In this document: one piece after another, positions 1 through 7,695 of the stretch
Numbering within the stretch: position 1 is the stretch's first letter
Layout: every line of letters starts with the position of its first letter
DNA from: Cellulomonas hominis
GTDB lineage: Bacteria; Actinomycetota; Actinomycetes; Actinomycetales; Cellulomonadaceae
Reading direction: 5' to 3'
Assembly (NCBI RefSeq): GCF_014201095.1
Contig: NZ_JACHDN010000001.1
Location: 4,425,148-4,489,147, forward strand
DNA: 64,000 nt
Program-made: the position numbers and the translations under genes
The notes under the pieces: model-generated
What the model saw: the letters and a program-made list of their open reading frames with translations, nothing else
Database searches by the model: none
Told to the model about the DNA's origin: nothing

Positions 1-437
1 GGCGCGGGCACTGCTCGGTGCACGGCCGGTTCAGCGCGCAGAACCTCGTCGACGTCCGCGCGGCCGTCCCCGACGTCACCGTCCTGGTCCACCCGGAGTG
101 CCGGCACGAGGTCGTCACCGGCGCCGACATGGTCGGGTCGACGGAGTACATCATCAAGGCGCTCGACGCCGCGCCCGCCGGGTCGGCCTGGGCCATCGGG
201 ACCGAGCTCAACCTGGTGCGCCGCCTGGCCGCCGCCCACCCGGACAAGCGGATCTCGTACCTCGACTCGACCGTCTGCTTCTGCTCCACCATGAACCGGA
301 TCGACCTGCCGCACCTCGTGTGGGCGATGGAGTCGCTGCGGGACGGGCGGGTCGTCAACCGCATCGTGGTCGACGCCGACGACGCCCACTGGGCGCGCGT
401 GGCGCTCGACCAGATGCTCGCGCTGCCCGGGTACTGA
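1..437 (+). CDS. nadA: Quinolinate synthase NadA, C-terminal part (5' end outside window)
   Basis: NadA is the [4Fe-4S] enzyme that condenses iminoaspartate with dihydroxyacetone phosphate to quinolinate for NAD synthesis. The frame is open from base 3 to the TGA at 435-437, so the gene is cut by the window edge. Visible NadA blocks are HPECRHEV, GSTEYIIKAL, GTELNLVRRL and CFCSTMNRIDLPHLVWAME; the cysteines in the HPEC and CFCS blocks fit cluster ligands. The internal ATG at 18 is not a start because the conserved HCSVHGRF sequence begins before it. NadB and NadC, if linked, lie outside the window. Confidence 0.93.
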   Translation, partial: RGHCSVHGRFSAQNLVDVRAAVPDVTVLVHPECRHEVVTGADMVGSTEYIIKALDAAPAGSAWAIGTELNLVRRLAAAHPDKRISYLDSTVCFCSTMNRIDLPHLVWAMESLRDGRVVNRIVVDADDAHWARVALDQMLALPGY

Positions 438-470
438 GGCCGGGCGGTCCGCCGCCGAGAGGAGGACCCG

Positions 471-1070
471 ATGAGCACGGGAAGCCCGCTGCGGGTCGGG
501 ATCGTCGTGTTCGACGACGCCGAGGAGCTCGACGTCGTCGGGCCGTTCGACGTGCTGACCTGGTGGGCCGCGCACTCCGTGCTGCGCCCCGAGGTCGTGA
601 CCTTCTCCGCGGACGGTGCCGGGGTGCGGTGCGCGAAGGGCCTCCGGCTGCTCCCCGACACCTCCCGCGACGAGGTCGGCCCGCTGCACGTGCTGGTGCA
701 CCCCGGCGGCCAGGGCACCCGCCCGCTGACCCGGGACCACGAGCACCTGGCCTGGGTGCGGGAGATGCGCCGGGACACCGCGCTCATGACGTCGGTGTGC
801 ACGGGCGCGCTGGTCTACGCCGCGGCGGGGCTGCTCGCCGGCCGGCCCGCCACGACGCACTGGGCCGCCGTCGACGAGCTCGCCGATCTCGACCCGAGCG
901 TCCTGGTCGACACGGAGGCGCGCTTCGTCGACGACGGCGACGTCGTCACGTCGGCCGGGGTGTCCGCCGGCATCGACATGGCGCTGCACCTCGTGGCGCG
1001 CCTGGAGTCCCGCGAGATGGCCCGCGCCGTCCGACGCGGCATCCAGTACGACCCGGCCCCGCCGGTCTGA
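471..1070 (+). CDS. DJ-1/PfpI family protein (GlxA/isonitrile hydratase-like)
   Basis: A 199-residue, single-domain DJ-1/PfpI protein. The N-terminus carries the family strand VGIVVFDDAEELDVVGPFDV, where the acidic residue helps activate the cysteine, and the nucleophile elbow is SVCTGAL with Cys110. The C-terminal HTH domain of AraC-type GlxA regulators is missing, so it is more likely a small enzyme (isonitrile hydratase-like or glyoxalase-like) or stress protein than a regulator. GAGGAGG at 461-467 is a strong ribosome site for the ATG. It starts 33 bp after nadA on the same strand and may be read through from it. Substrate is unknown. Confidence 0.85.
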   Translation: MSTGSPLRVGIVVFDDAEELDVVGPFDVLTWWAAHSVLRPEVVTFSADGAGVRCAKGLRLLPDTSRDEVGPLHVLVHPGGQGTRPLTRDHEHLAWVREMRRDTALMTSVCTGALVYAAAGLLAGRPATTHWAAVDELADLDPSVLVDTEARFVDDGDVVTSAGVSAGIDMALHLVARLESREMARAVRRGIQYDPAPPV

Positions 1071-1100
1071 CGTCCCGCACCACCCGACGGCCGCCTGCGC

Positions 1101-1119
1101 CGCGCCCGGTGCGGGCGCG
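1101..1119. terminator. Possible bidirectional terminator hairpin
   Basis: CGCGCCC and GGGCGCG form a 7-bp stem with a 5-nt loop in the 67-bp convergent gap between the DJ-1 gene and the M20 peptidase gene. An imperfect outer stem of CCGCC/GGCGG type extends it. No T-tract is present, as is common at this base composition. Confidence 0.4.
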
Positions 1120-1137
1120 TGCGGGCGGTTCGGGCGG

Positions 1138-2517
1138 TCAGACGGCCAGGCGGGACAGGAGGAGGGCCTCCGCGAGGACGACCTTCTCCAGCTCCGCGAG
1201 GTGCACCGACTCGTTGGCGCCGTGGGCGCGGGAGTCCGGGTCCTCGACGCCCGTCACCAGGATCGCCGCGTCGGGGTACACCTCGAGCAGGTCGGCGATG
1301 AACGGGATCGACCCCCCGATGCCGATGTCGACCGGCTCGGTGCCCCACGCGTCCGCGAACGCCTGCCGGGCCGCGCGCATCGCCGCGGAGTCGGCCGGCG
1401 CCTGGAACGGCTTGCCCAGCTCCCCGTCCCGCACGGTGACCCGCGCGCCGAACGGCGCGTTGCCCTCCAGGTGCGCGCGCAGCGCCGCCAGGGCAGCCGC
1501 GGGGTCCTGCCCGGGGGCGATCCGCATCGAGAGCTTCGCGGTGGCCCTCGGGGCGATCGTGTTGCTCGCGGTGGCGACGCGCGGGGCGTCCAGGCCGATG
1601 ACCGCGATCGTCGGGCGGGTCCACAGCCGCGCGGTGATCGGTCCGGTGCCGGCCAGCCGCACCCCGTCCAGCACGGAGGCGTCGGCGCGGAACGCGTCCT
1701 CGTCGTAGTCGACCGCCGGGTCGGGCGCGGTGACCAGACCGGGCACGGCCACGTCGCCCGCGTCGTCGTGCAGCGTGGCGATCAGCCGGGACAGCAGCGT
1801 CACGGCGTCGAGCACGGGGCCGCCGAACATGCCGGAGTGCACCGCGTGGTCCAGCACGGCGACCTCGACGTCGAGGTCCACCAGCCCGCGCAGCGACGTG
1901 GTCAGGCCGGGGACGCCGACCTTCCAGTTCGACGAGTCCGCGACGACGATGACGTCCGCCGCCAGCAGGTCGCGGTAGGTGTGCAGGAACCGGGTGAAGG
2001 ACGGCGAGCCGACCTCCTCCTCGCCCTCGACGAACACCGTGACGCCGACGCCGAGCTCGTCGCCGAGCACCCGCAGCGCGCCGAGGTGCGCCACCACGCC
2101 GGCCTTGTCGTCCGCCGCGCCGCGCCCGTACAGGCGGCCGTCGCGCTCGGTGGGCTCGAACGGGTCGGTGTCCCAGTCCTCCCGGGCGCCGGGCGGCTGC
2201 ACGTCGTGGTGCGCGTAGAGCAGGACGGTCGGGGCGCCGGCGGGCGCGGGGCGGCGGGCGACGACCGCGGGCGCGCCGGGGGTGCCGTCGGGGCGCCCGA
2301 CCGAGAGGACCTGGACCTCCGGCAGCCCGGCCTCGCGCAGCAGGCGCGCGACGTGCTCCGCGCTGGCGGCGACGTGCGCCTGGTCGAAGTCGGCGTTCGA
2401 GACGCTCGGGACGCGGACCAGGGCCTCGAGGTCGGCGCGGACGCCGGCGAAGGCCTCCTGGACGCGGGACCGCAGGTCGGGCACGGACGGGAGGGCGGGG
2501 GACGTCGGCTCTGTCAC
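1138..2517 (-). CDS. M20 family metallodipeptidase
   Basis: A 459-residue dinuclear zinc peptidase of the M20 (ArgE/DapE/CPG2) family, cytoplasmic and probably a dipeptidase. Metal and catalytic motifs are in order: [10 protein letters not shown] (His ligand and nearby Asp), [10 protein letters not shown] (bridging Asp), [11 protein letters not shown] (catalytic Glu and Glu ligand), VVADSSNW, and a C-terminal HGANESVHL with the last His ligand. Length fits the M20 dipeptidase group. The GTG at 2517 is preferred because a TAGCGT -10 box ends 8 nt before it, with no Shine-Dalgarno sequence, so the mRNA is probably leaderless. It is divergent from the DUF3043 gene across only 32 bp. Confidence 0.9.
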   Translation of the reverse strand: MTEPTSPALPSVPDLRSRVQEAFAGVRADLEALVRVPSVSNADFDQAHVAASAEHVARLLREAGLPEVQVLSVGRPDGTPGAPAVVARRPAPAGAPTVLLYAHHDVQPPGAREDWDTDPFEPTERDGRLYGRGAADDKAGVVAHLGALRVLGDELGVGVTVFVEGEEEVGSPSFTRFLHTYRDLLAADVIVVADSSNWKVGVPGLTTSLRGLVDLDVEVAVLDHAVHSGMFGGPVLDAVTLLSRLIATLHDDAGDVAVPGLVTAPDPAVDYDEDAFRADASVLDGVRLAGTGPITARLWTRPTIAVIGLDAPRVATASNTIAPRATAKLSMRIAPGQDPAAALAALRAHLEGNAPFGARVTVRDGELGKPFQAPADSAAMRAARQAFADAWGTEPVDIGIGGSIPFIADLLEVYPDAAILVTGVEDPDSRAHGANESVHLAELEKVVLAEALLLSRLAV

Positions 2518-2531
2518 AGACCCGCACGCTA
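2518..2531 (-). promoter_or_regulatory. Leaderless promoter of the M20 peptidase gene
   Basis: On the minus strand TAGCGT (2526-2531) is followed by 8 nt and then the GTG start, placing transcription start at or next to the start codon. Confidence 0.6.
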
Positions 2532-2537
2532 CTCGAC

Positions 2538-2549
2538 TACCCTGGTGGG
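2538..2549 (+). promoter_or_regulatory. Leaderless promoter of the DUF3043 gene
   Basis: TACCCT (2538-2543) is followed by 6 nt and the GTG at 2550. It lies 6 bp from the opposing -10 box of the M20 gene, so the -35 region of each promoter falls inside the other gene. Confidence 0.6.
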
Positions 2550-3164
2550 GTGTTCGGACGCAGCAAGGACGGCAGCACCGCCGGGACCACCCAGGAGCCC
2601 CTGACCGAGGAGACCCCCGGCATGGCCGAGGTCCCCGGGTCGGGCAAGGGCCGCCCCACCCCCAAGCGGAAGGTCGCCGAGGCCGCCAACCGCCGCCCGC
2701 TCGTGCCCACGGACCGCAAGGCCGCGGGCAAGGAGGCCCGCGCGGCGCAGCGCGTCGAGCGCGACCGGCAGTACGCCGCCATGCAGACCGGCGACGAGAA
2801 GTACCTCCCCGCGAAGGACAAGGGCGCCGTCCGCCGGTACGTCCGCAACTACGTGGACGCCCGCTGGAGCCTCGGCGAGCTGTTCCTGCCGGTGGCGATC
2901 GTCATGCTGCTCGCCAACATGATCCTGACCTCGTGGAACCCGGACGTCGCGTTCCTCGGTCTGGTGGTGCTGTACCTCTTCATCGTCGCGATGGTCGTGG
3001 ACGTCGTCATCATGTGGCGGAGGCTGCGCAAGCGGCTGATCGCGAAGTTCGGCGACGACGCGATCCAGCGCGGCCTGATGATGTACTCCGTCACCCGGGT
3101 GTTCCAGATCCGCCGCGCCCGCCTGCCCAAGCCGCAGGTGAAGCACGGCGAGTACCCGGAGTAG
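2550..3164 (+). CDS. DUF3043 domain membrane protein
   Basis: A 204-residue actinobacterial protein of unknown function. The N-terminal third is polar and rich in Lys/Arg ([17 protein letters not shown], then [18 protein letters not shown]). Two hydrophobic segments follow, near residues 110-130 ([16 protein letters not shown]) and 137-155 ([19 protein letters not shown]). A basic tail ends [20 protein letters not shown]... and [19 protein letters not shown]. This layout is that of DUF3043. The GTG start is supported by the leaderless promoter immediately upstream. The basic N-terminus suggests contact with nucleic acid or lipid head groups, but that is only inference. Confidence 0.82.
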   Translation: MFGRSKDGSTAGTTQEPLTEETPGMAEVPGSGKGRPTPKRKVAEAANRRPLVPTDRKAAGKEARAAQRVERDRQYAAMQTGDEKYLPAKDKGAVRRYVRNYVDARWSLGELFLPVAIVMLLANMILTSWNPDVAFLGLVVLYLFIVAMVVDVVIMWRRLRKRLIAKFGDDAIQRGLMMYSVTRVFQIRRARLPKPQVKHGEYPE

Positions 3165-3183
3165 AGCACCCCGCCCGGCGTCC

Positions 3184-3196
3184 TAGGGTGGGTGGC
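3184..3196 (+). promoter_or_regulatory. Leaderless promoter of the aldo/keto reductase gene
   Basis: TAGGGT at 3184-3189 lies 7 nt before the ATG at 3197. No Shine-Dalgarno sequence is present in the 32-bp gap after DUF3043. Confidence 0.6.
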
Positions 3197-4207
3197 ATGG
3201 TCAACTACCGCCACCTGGGCCGCTCCGGCCTCAAGATCTCCGAGATCACCTACGGCAACTGGCTCACGCACGGCTCTCAGGTCGAGAACGACGCCGCGAC
3301 CGCCTGCGTCCGGGCTGCGCTCGACAACGGCATCACCTCCTTCGACACCGCGGACGTCTACGCCAACACCGCCGCGGAGACCGTGCTCGGCGAGGCCCTG
3401 AAGGGCGAGCGCCGGCAGTCGCTGGAGATCTTCACGAAGGTCTACTGGCCGACCGGCCCCAAGGGCCCGAACGACACCGGCCTGTCCCGCAAGCACATCA
3501 TGGAGTCCATCGACGGCTCCCTGACCCGCCTGCAGACCGACTACGTCGACCTCTACCAGGCGCACCGCTACGACCACGCGACGCCGCTCGAGGAGACGAT
3601 GCAGGCGTTCGCCGACGTCGTCCGCCAGGGCAAGGCGCTGTACATCGGCGTCTCCGAGTGGACCGCGGACCAGATCCGCGCCGGCCAGGCCCTCGCCCAG
3701 GACCTCGGCTTCCGCCTCGTGTCGAACCAGCCGCAGTACTCCGCGCTGTGGCGGGTCATCGAGGGCGAGGTCGTCCCGGCGTCCGAGGAGCTCGGGCTGT
3801 CGCAGATCGTCTGGTCCCCCGTCGCGCAGGGCGTGCTGACCGGCAAGTACCTGCCGGGCCAGCCGCTGCCGGCCGGCTCCCGGGCCACGGACGAGAAGGG
3901 CGGCGCGCGCATGGTGCAGTCGTTCCTCGACCGCCCGAACGTGCTCGAGCGGGTGCAGCAGCTGCGCCCCGTCGCCGACGAGCTCGGCCTGTCGCTCGCG
4001 CAGCTCGCCGTCGCGTGGGTGCTGCAGAACGCCAACGTCGCCGCCGCGATCATCGGGGCGTCCCGCCCGGAGCAGGTCGTGGAGAACGTCAAGGCGTCCG
4101 GCGTGGAGATCCCCGCGGAGCTCATGACGCGGATCGACGAGATCCTCGGCGACGCGGTGATCTCGGACCCGGCGGAGACGGCGAAGTCCTCCCCTGCCAC
4201 GCGCTGA
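3197..4207 (+). CDS. Aldo/keto reductase (AKR, Kv-beta-like)
   Basis: A 336-residue NADPH-dependent aldo/keto reductase, a TIM barrel. The N-terminus MVNYRHLGRSGLKISEITYG is typical. The catalytic tetrad is visible: Asp and Tyr in FDTADVYANTAAETVLG, Lys in FTKVYWP, and His in LYQAHRYDHATP. NADPH-binding blocks near the C-terminus are WSPVAQGVLTGKY and IIGASRPEQVVENVKAS. The sequence resembles the potassium-channel beta-subunit/YghZ group, whose physiological substrates are small aldehydes such as methylglyoxal; that assignment is by family only. Monocistronic: its own leaderless promoter and a strong downstream hairpin bound it. Confidence 0.9.
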   Translation: MVNYRHLGRSGLKISEITYGNWLTHGSQVENDAATACVRAALDNGITSFDTADVYANTAAETVLGEALKGERRQSLEIFTKVYWPTGPKGPNDTGLSRKHIMESIDGSLTRLQTDYVDLYQAHRYDHATPLEETMQAFADVVRQGKALYIGVSEWTADQIRAGQALAQDLGFRLVSNQPQYSALWRVIEGEVVPASEELGLSQIVWSPVAQGVLTGKYLPGQPLPAGSRATDEKGGARMVQSFLDRPNVLERVQQLRPVADELGLSLAQLAVAWVLQNANVAAAIIGASRPEQVVENVKASGVEIPAELMTRIDEILGDAVISDPAETAKSSPATR

Positions 4208-4221
4208 GGCCGCCGCCGGCA

Positions 4222-4267
4222 CCCGCCGGGCCGGCCGCCCCCGCACGGGGTGGACCGGCCCGGCGGG
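4222..4267. terminator. Bidirectional terminator hairpin
   Basis: CCCGCCGGGCCGG (4222-4234) pairs perfectly with CCGGCCCGGCGGG (4255-4267). An inner CCCC/GGGG stem lies in the loop. It sits between the convergent AKR and lipoprotein genes and can serve both strands. Confidence 0.7.
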
Positions 4268-4292
4268 CGTCGCGGGTCGGTCAGCGGGTCGG

Positions 4293-4868
4293 TCAGCCGT
4301 CCAGCGGTGACGGGCGCTGGTAGTCCTCGTCCGGCAGCTCCGCCCACACGTGGCAGCCCGTCCGGACCAGCAGGATCGTGTTCACCGCCATCCCGAACCG
4401 GTACCGGCCGCCGTACTCGTCCTCGCCGACCACCTCGAGGTCGTCGGCGCGGTCCACGACGGTGGACTTCTCGGTGAAGCCGTACCGGTCGCCGACCTCC
4501 TGCACGATCTCGACCGCGCGGTGCCAGCTCGCCGGGTCGAGGGTGCCGCCCGCCCAGAGGGTGGCGAGGTCGACCTCCTCGGCGTCGTCACCGAGTCCCG
4601 CCTCGATGCAGAGCGACCGCGTCATCCCGATGTCCTCGGTGTCCATCTGCCAGGTCAAGCCCGGCAGCTCCGTCTCGAGGGCCGCGATCATCTCGCGCTC
4701 CATGGCCTCGTAGCGGTCGAGGACGTCCTCCATCTGCGGCCGTGCGTCCACCGTCTCCACCTGCTCCTGACTCCCCGGGCTCTCGCTCGATCCGTCCTCG
4801 CCACCTCCCGTGCACCCGGACAGCACCGCTGCCAGGGCGACGAGCGCGGGCACCAGCCGCGTCCTCAC
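4293..4868 (-). CDS. Secreted lipoprotein, LppA-like
   Basis: A 191-residue predicted lipoprotein. The signal peptide MRTRLVPALVALAAVLSGC has a lipobox LSGC with Cys19, followed by a Gly/Ser/Glu-rich tether. The mature domain contains two cysteines (SLCIEAG and RTGCHVWAE), possibly a disulfide, and mixed alpha/beta sequence reminiscent of the LppA family; I am not certain of that family. GGAGG lies 5 nt before the GTG at 4868. It is 36 bp downstream of the DUF1023 hydrolase, as last gene of a three-gene operon with that hydrolase and the EspC-like protein, which points to a cell-envelope role. Confidence 0.75.
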   Translation of the reverse strand: MRTRLVPALVALAAVLSGCTGGGEDGSSESPGSQEQVETVDARPQMEDVLDRYEAMEREMIAALETELPGLTWQMDTEDIGMTRSLCIEAGLGDDAEEVDLATLWAGGTLDPASWHRAVEIVQEVGDRYGFTEKSTVVDRADDLEVVGEDEYGGRYRFGMAVNTILLVRTGCHVWAELPDEDYQRPSPLDG

Positions 4869-4904
4869 ATGTCCTCCACCGTCGGTCCGGTCCCCCCTCG
4901 TGCC

Positions 4905-6587
4905 TCAGTACGTCCCCGGCACGGGCCAGCTCAGCAGGTCCCCGGCGCCGCGGCCGGCGTCCAGCACCATACGGTCCGGCGCACCAGCCACCACCGCCGC
5001 GATGTTGTGCTGGCTCGTCGTGTCCTGCGAGAGGTACTGGCTGTGCCCCGTCGACTCGCGGTAGGTCGTCCCGTCCAGGACGGCCTCGCGGGCCGACAGG
5101 CCGGTGATCCCGTCGACGTGGGACGGGTCCACGCCGAAGTGCCCGAGGTCCGCGACGACGTCGCGCCGCGCCTCGATCCGGAAGACCTGGCCGCCCGGCA
5201 CGTCGAGGTCCTCGACGTGCGAGGTCCCGAGCCCCGGTGAGCCGAACACGACCGCCGCGTCCACGCCCGTCTGCTGCTGCAGGGCGATGCCCGTGGTGGT
5301 CGATCCGTACGAGTGCCCGAGCGCTGTCAGGTGCGGGTCCTGCGCCCGCGACGCGTCGATGCCCCGGTAGAAGTCCGCGAGCGACGCCGCGCCCGCCTGC
5401 GCCGAGCTGTCACTCGTGACGAACCGGCCGCCGAGGTCGTGCCACTCGTCCCACTGCGGGGCCTCGTACCCCAGCCAGGAGACCGTCGCGACCGTCCCGC
5501 CGTCCCCGTACTTGCGGGCCTCCGCCCGGGCGACGGCGCGAAGCTCGGCCATCGACGAGTCGTAGCTCGTCAGGCTTCCGGCGACCGTCGTCGTGAAGCC
5601 GGGCGTGAACACGGCGACGTGGTCGGCGGTGTCCACGTCACCGACCGCGACCGCCGCCATGAGCTGGCGCGATCCCGTGATGTCCAGAACCAGCAGCTGG
5701 CGGGAGCCCCGCTTGAGCACCTGCTCCACCCGGTCCAGCCCCGCCAGCTTCTCCCGCACCACCTCGAGCGCGGCGTCGTCGCTCGTGAACGACCCGCCGA
5801 ACAGGTTCCCGTCGAGCGCCGCCCGCAGCCGCGCCTCCTCGGCCTCGAGCTCCGCCCGGTACACCCCGATCAGCGCCCGGTTCGCCTGGTCCCGGACGGA
5901 GGCCGGGATGCCGTCCGTGCTGCCCAGCCACTCGGGGTGCTCGGCGAGCACCTGCTGCTGCTCGTCGTCGGTCAGCGACTCCCACCACGCGTTCGCCTCG
6001 GCGGGGCTGCCGTCGAGCGGGGCGGGCCGGACGCCGAGCGCGCCGTCCGCGGCACCGGCCGCCGCGGCCTCGTCCAGCGACCCGCCGCCCGCGTCGAGCG
6101 CGCCCGACGCGACCCGGTCGAGCACGCCGGCGAGCTGCGCGTCGGCGTGCGTGGCGGTCAGCAGCGCCTGGCGGAGGCGCTCGGCGACCTCCGTCGCGAC
6201 GAGCGCGCGGTCCGCGGCGACGTCGTCCGGGTGGCAGCCCTGGTCGTCGACCCGCCCGGACGCGCGGTCCACGGCGTAGCCGTTCCGCTGCGCCCAGTCG
6301 AGCATGCTCCGCAGATCCGCCGTGGCCTCGCGCAGCGACGCGGCGGCGGCGTCCACCGCGGCCGCGACGGCGGAGACCTCGGCCACGGTGCCGGTCAGCC
6401 GGTTCACGAGCCGGCCGTGCGCGGCACGGGCGGCGCCGCTCGCCGGCCCGGACCAGGTCCCGGGTGGCGCGCCGTCGTCGAGCTCGTCCTGCAGGCCGAC
6501 GAGTCGCGAGCGCTCGGCGGCGAGCGCGTCGGCGGCGCGGTCGAGCGCGTCGACGTCCCAGGCGAGGACGGTGGCGATGCTCGTCAC
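4905..6587 (-). CDS. DUF1023 alpha/beta hydrolase with N-terminal helical (WXG-like) region
   Basis: A 560-residue protein. The N-terminal about 130 residues are Ala-rich helices resembling a WXG100-type bundle (includes DDGAPPGTWSGPASGAARAAH). The C-terminal domain is a DUF1023 alpha/beta hydrolase: HVAVFTPGFTTTV, then the nucleophile elbow LGHSYGSTTTG with Ser426, an acidic residue in the RIEARRDVVADLG region, and a late His in GHSQYLS. The real start is the GTG at 6587: it overlaps the stop of the upstream EspC-like gene by 4 nt (GTGA), giving translational coupling. The open frame extends further upstream only as antisense to nothing conserved. Substrate is unknown; lipid or peptidyl esters are possible. 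Confidence 0.85.
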   Translation of the reverse strand: MTSIATVLAWDVDALDRAADALAAERSRLVGLQDELDDGAPPGTWSGPASGAARAAHGRLVNRLTGTVAEVSAVAAAVDAAAASLREATADLRSMLDWAQRNGYAVDRASGRVDDQGCHPDDVAADRALVATEVAERLRQALLTATHADAQLAGVLDRVASGALDAGGGSLDEAAAAGAADGALGVRPAPLDGSPAEANAWWESLTDDEQQQVLAEHPEWLGSTDGIPASVRDQANRALIGVYRAELEAEEARLRAALDGNLFGGSFTSDDAALEVVREKLAGLDRVEQVLKRGSRQLLVLDITGSRQLMAAVAVGDVDTADHVAVFTPGFTTTVAGSLTSYDSSMAELRAVARAEARKYGDGGTVATVSWLGYEAPQWDEWHDLGGRFVTSDSSAQAGAASLADFYRGIDASRAQDPHLTALGHSYGSTTTGIALQQQTGVDAAVVFGSPGLGTSHVEDLDVPGGQVFRIEARRDVVADLGHFGVDPSHVDGITGLSAREAVLDGTTYRESTGHSQYLSQDTTSQHNIAAVVAGAPDRMVLDAGRGAGDLLSWPVPGTY

Positions 6588-6901
6588 TGCGCCGTCGCCC
6601 CGAGCCGCGACGCCATGCGCTGCAGCCGCGCCGCGACATCCCCGTCCCGTGCCTGCGTGTCGTCGACGGCGGCCGACATCCGGGCGGACTGGGCCGCGGC
6701 CGAGGCGGCCCACGACGAAACCTCCGCCGACCAGCGCTCCGCGACCCGGGCGGCGGACCCGGCGCTGGCGCTCCCGGCCAGCGCCGCCGCGACGTCCGCG
6801 GCGTGACGGGGGTGGGAGGCGGCGCGGACCGCGTCCTCGGCCGCGCCGATCCTGGCGGCCGACGTCCGCACGTCGGCCGGCGTCATCTGGACCTCGGTCA
6901 C
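6584..6901 (-). CDS. EspC-like small type VII secretion-associated protein
   Basis: A 105-residue, almost entirely helical, Ala-rich protein with no signal peptide. The start MTEVQMTPADVRTSAARIG and a central AERWSAEVSSWAASAAAQSARM region resemble EspC/WXG100-type type VII secretion substrates or ESX-associated proteins. It is the first gene of an operon with the DUF1023 hydrolase (4-nt overlap) and a lipoprotein. No ESX machinery (EccC ATPase, EccD) is present in the window. The GTG at 6901 has an AGGGGAT ribosome site about 7 nt upstream. Family assignment rests on size, helicity and context rather than a decisive motif. Confidence 0.65.
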   Translation of the reverse strand: MTEVQMTPADVRTSAARIGAAEDAVRAASHPRHAADVAAALAGSASAGSAARVAERWSAEVSSWAASAAAQSARMSAAVDDTQARDGDVAARLQRMASRLGATAQ

Positions 6902-6941
6902 TGCTGCATCCCCTGCTCCGCGTGGTGGCTCGGCTGCCTCG

Positions 6942-6947
6942 ATCGTA
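6942..6947 (-). promoter_or_regulatory. -10 box of the EspC-like operon
   Basis: TACGAT on the minus strand lies about 40 nt before the GTG at 6901. Unlike the leaderless neighbours, this leaves room for a short 5' UTR with a ribosome site. Confidence 0.4.
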
Positions 6948-6989
6948 GGGGCGGCAGCGTCGCTCCCGGCGGTTGTCCACAGGCCCGGT

Positions 6990-7634
6990 TCAGCGCTCCG
7001 CGGCGGGCACGGTGAGGCGCGGGAGCAGCCAGTGGATGAGCGGCCCGATGCCGAGCGCGTACGCGAGCGTGCCGAACCCGACGGTTCCGCCGAGCACCCA
7101 GCCCACGGCGACGACGCCCACCTCGATGCACCCGCGCACCGCCCCGGTCGGCCAGCCCGTGCGGGCGACGATCCCCGTCATGAGGCCGTCTCGCGGCCCC
7201 GGCCCGAGCCGCGCGCCGATGTACAGGCCGCTCGCGAGCGCGTTCAGGCCGATGCCGCCGACGACGAGCGCGATCCGTGCGGCGAGCGGCAGCGGGTCGG
7301 GCAGCAGGTCCAGCAGCGCCAGGCACGGGTCGACGAGCGCGCCGATCACCAGGACGTTGGCGACGGTCCCGATGCCCGGGCGCTGCCGCAGCGGCCACCA
7401 GCACGCGAGCACCACGACGCTCAGCACGACGGTGGCCGTGCCGAGCGTCCAGCCGAGCTGCCGGGCGACCCCCTGGCTCAGCACGTCCCAGGGCATGTTG
7501 CCGAGCCCGGAGTGCACGAGCATCCCGATCGAGAGGGAGTAGAGCACGAGGCCGCCGAGCAGCTGGGCGCCCCGGCGGACGGGCGCCGGCCCGTCGGTGC
7601 GGGGTCGGGGTGTCCGGGTGAGGGTGTACGGCAT
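6990..7634 (-). CDS. YczE/YitT-like integral membrane protein
   Basis: A 214-residue membrane protein with about five hydrophobic helices (LGGLVLYSLSIGMLV, GTATVVLSVVVLACWW, ARIALVVGGIGLNALASGLY, VRGCIEVGVVAVGWVLGG, LAYALGIGPLIHWLLP). The blocks HSGLGNMPWDVLSQG and GARLGPGPRDGLMTGI are those of the YczE family. Its function is not established. It is divergent from a MocR-type regulator across 61 bp; in the literature yczE genes are recurrently paired with YczR/MocR regulators, so it is probably the target of that regulator and may move a pyridoxal- or amino-acid-related compound. Confidence 0.85.
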   Translation of the reverse strand: MPYTLTRTPRPRTDGPAPVRRGAQLLGGLVLYSLSIGMLVHSGLGNMPWDVLSQGVARQLGWTLGTATVVLSVVVLACWWPLRQRPGIGTVANVLVIGALVDPCLALLDLLPDPLPLAARIALVVGGIGLNALASGLYIGARLGPGPRDGLMTGIVARTGWPTGAVRGCIEVGVVAVGWVLGGTVGFGTLAYALGIGPLIHWLLPRLTVPAAER

Positions 7635-7650
7635 GGCCTCATCCTGGGGT

Positions 7651-7692
7651 GCCACTGGCCTTCCTTTCGACAGCCACTTGCGCAAGAGTGGC
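7651..7692. promoter_or_regulatory. Probable MocR operator between yczE-like and mocR genes
   Basis: GCCACT occurs at 7651-7656 and 7673-7678, direct repeats 22 bp apart (about two helical turns), as MocR dimers often need. The second copy also forms an inverted repeat with AGTGGC (7687-7692) around the palindrome CTTGCGCAAG. GGCCTCAT recurs at 7635-7642 and 7690-7697, next to both start codons. Confidence 0.5.
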
Positions 7693-7695
7693 CTC

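Noticed and set aside
18..437. ATG at 18 as true start of a short gene
   Set aside because: Conserved NadA sequence (HCSVHGRF) precedes it in frame, so the gene simply begins before the window.
6898..7404. 168-codon minus-strand frame upstream of the EspC-like gene
   Set aside because: It overlaps the YczE-like gene in another frame on the same strand, and its composition is that of a shadow.
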